DNA of 5,295 nucleotides, taken from positions 1 through 5,295 of the forward strand of contig CALPIW020000133.1 of the NCBI GenBank assembly GCA_943323725.2, written 5' to 3'. Each line of letters starts with the position of its first letter. The first letter of the stretch is position 1. Shown one piece after another: positions 5,254 to 5,295 of the stretch. A model generated the notes under the pieces. That model saw only the letters and a list, made by a program, of their open reading frames with translations, was not told where the DNA came from and made no database searches. A program made the translations under genes and the position numbers. Source of the stretch: Polynucleobacter meluiroseus (GTDB lineage Bacteria; Verrucomicrobiota; Verrucomicrobiia; Opitutales; UBA953).

Positions 5254-5281
5254 CAAGAGGGCGCCTGCCGGCGCCCACTTG
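5254..5281. terminator. GC-rich hairpin, terminator-like
   Basis: GGGCGCC (5259-5265) pairs perfectly with GGCGCCC (5270-5276) around TGCC. CAAG (5254-5257) and CTTG (5278-5281) extend it across one A-A mismatch, giving eleven pairs. It is followed by CTTTCCCC, only a weak T-tract. It may end transcription from the regulator side or from a gene right of the window, or be one more unit of the palindrome cluster. Confidence 0.5.
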
Positions 5282-5295
5282 CTTTCCCCGTGTCA

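Larger units (their letters stand above)
4884..5295. other. Gene-free repeat-rich intergenic region
   Basis: These 412 bases after the regulator hold no convincing coding frame on either strand, no tRNA-like fold and no rRNA. They are almost filled with short direct repeats and successive inverted repeats, listed individually. Base composition and texture differ from the flanking genes: short-period repetition in 4890-5085 and near-continuous dyad symmetry from 5009 to 5281. The right edge cuts the region, so the next gene and its orientation are unknown. Confidence 0.8.

Noticed and set aside
5009..5281. tRNA or other standard RNA gene suggested by the cloverleaf-like folds
   Set aside because: No anticodon arm, T-loop consensus or CCA-type acceptor layout could be found; stems are too long and palindromic.

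Overview
The window is GC-rich bacterial DNA carrying five protein-coding genes and a repeat-filled 412-base tail with no gene. A secreted Cys-type sulfatase sits beside sugar isomerase and aldolase genes, start codons lack Shine-Dalgarno sequences, and the intergenic DNA is full of palindromes. This suggests a polysaccharide-degrading member of the Planctomycetota-Verrucomicrobiota group, most likely Verrucomicrobiota. That placement is inference from gene content, not a database match.

Left part (1-2368, minus strand): a three-gene, probably co-transcribed unit. Reading from its promoter leftwards, it encodes a xylose-isomerase-like TIM-barrel protein (2368-1325), a class I DhnA/LsrF-type aldolase (1302-475), and the N-terminal 156 residues of a GlcD-type FAD-linked oxidase (469 to beyond the left edge). 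The gaps are 22 and 5 bases. A plausible reading is aldose to ketose (isomerase), ketose phosphate to DHAP plus a short aldehyde (aldolase), and oxidation of the derived 2-hydroxyacid, glycolate or lactate (oxidase). The kinase and aldehyde dehydrogenase this would need are not in the window.

Centre (2369-2496): a 128-base divergent promoter region. Right of it, on the plus strand, are a sulfatase with a signal peptide (2497-3882) and, after a 98-base gap holding two hairpins, an AraC-family regulator with an N-terminal cupin domain (3981-4883). The regulator is the obvious candidate to control the sulfatase and/or the divergent catabolic unit. The sulfatase would remove sulfate from a sugar or glycan outside the cytoplasm, and the divergent unit could catabolise the released sugar.

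Right tail (4884-5295): no gene. It holds a 15-base interspersed repeat in three copies, a perfectly phased tandem array of four heptamers, a roughly 100-base multibranched inverted-repeat structure, a 56-base nested palindrome with two hairpins whose loops are nearly complementary, and two further strong hairpins. The dense series of unrelated palindromes looks like REP/BIME-type or small non-autonomous mobile elements. It is the part of the window least explained by known genes.
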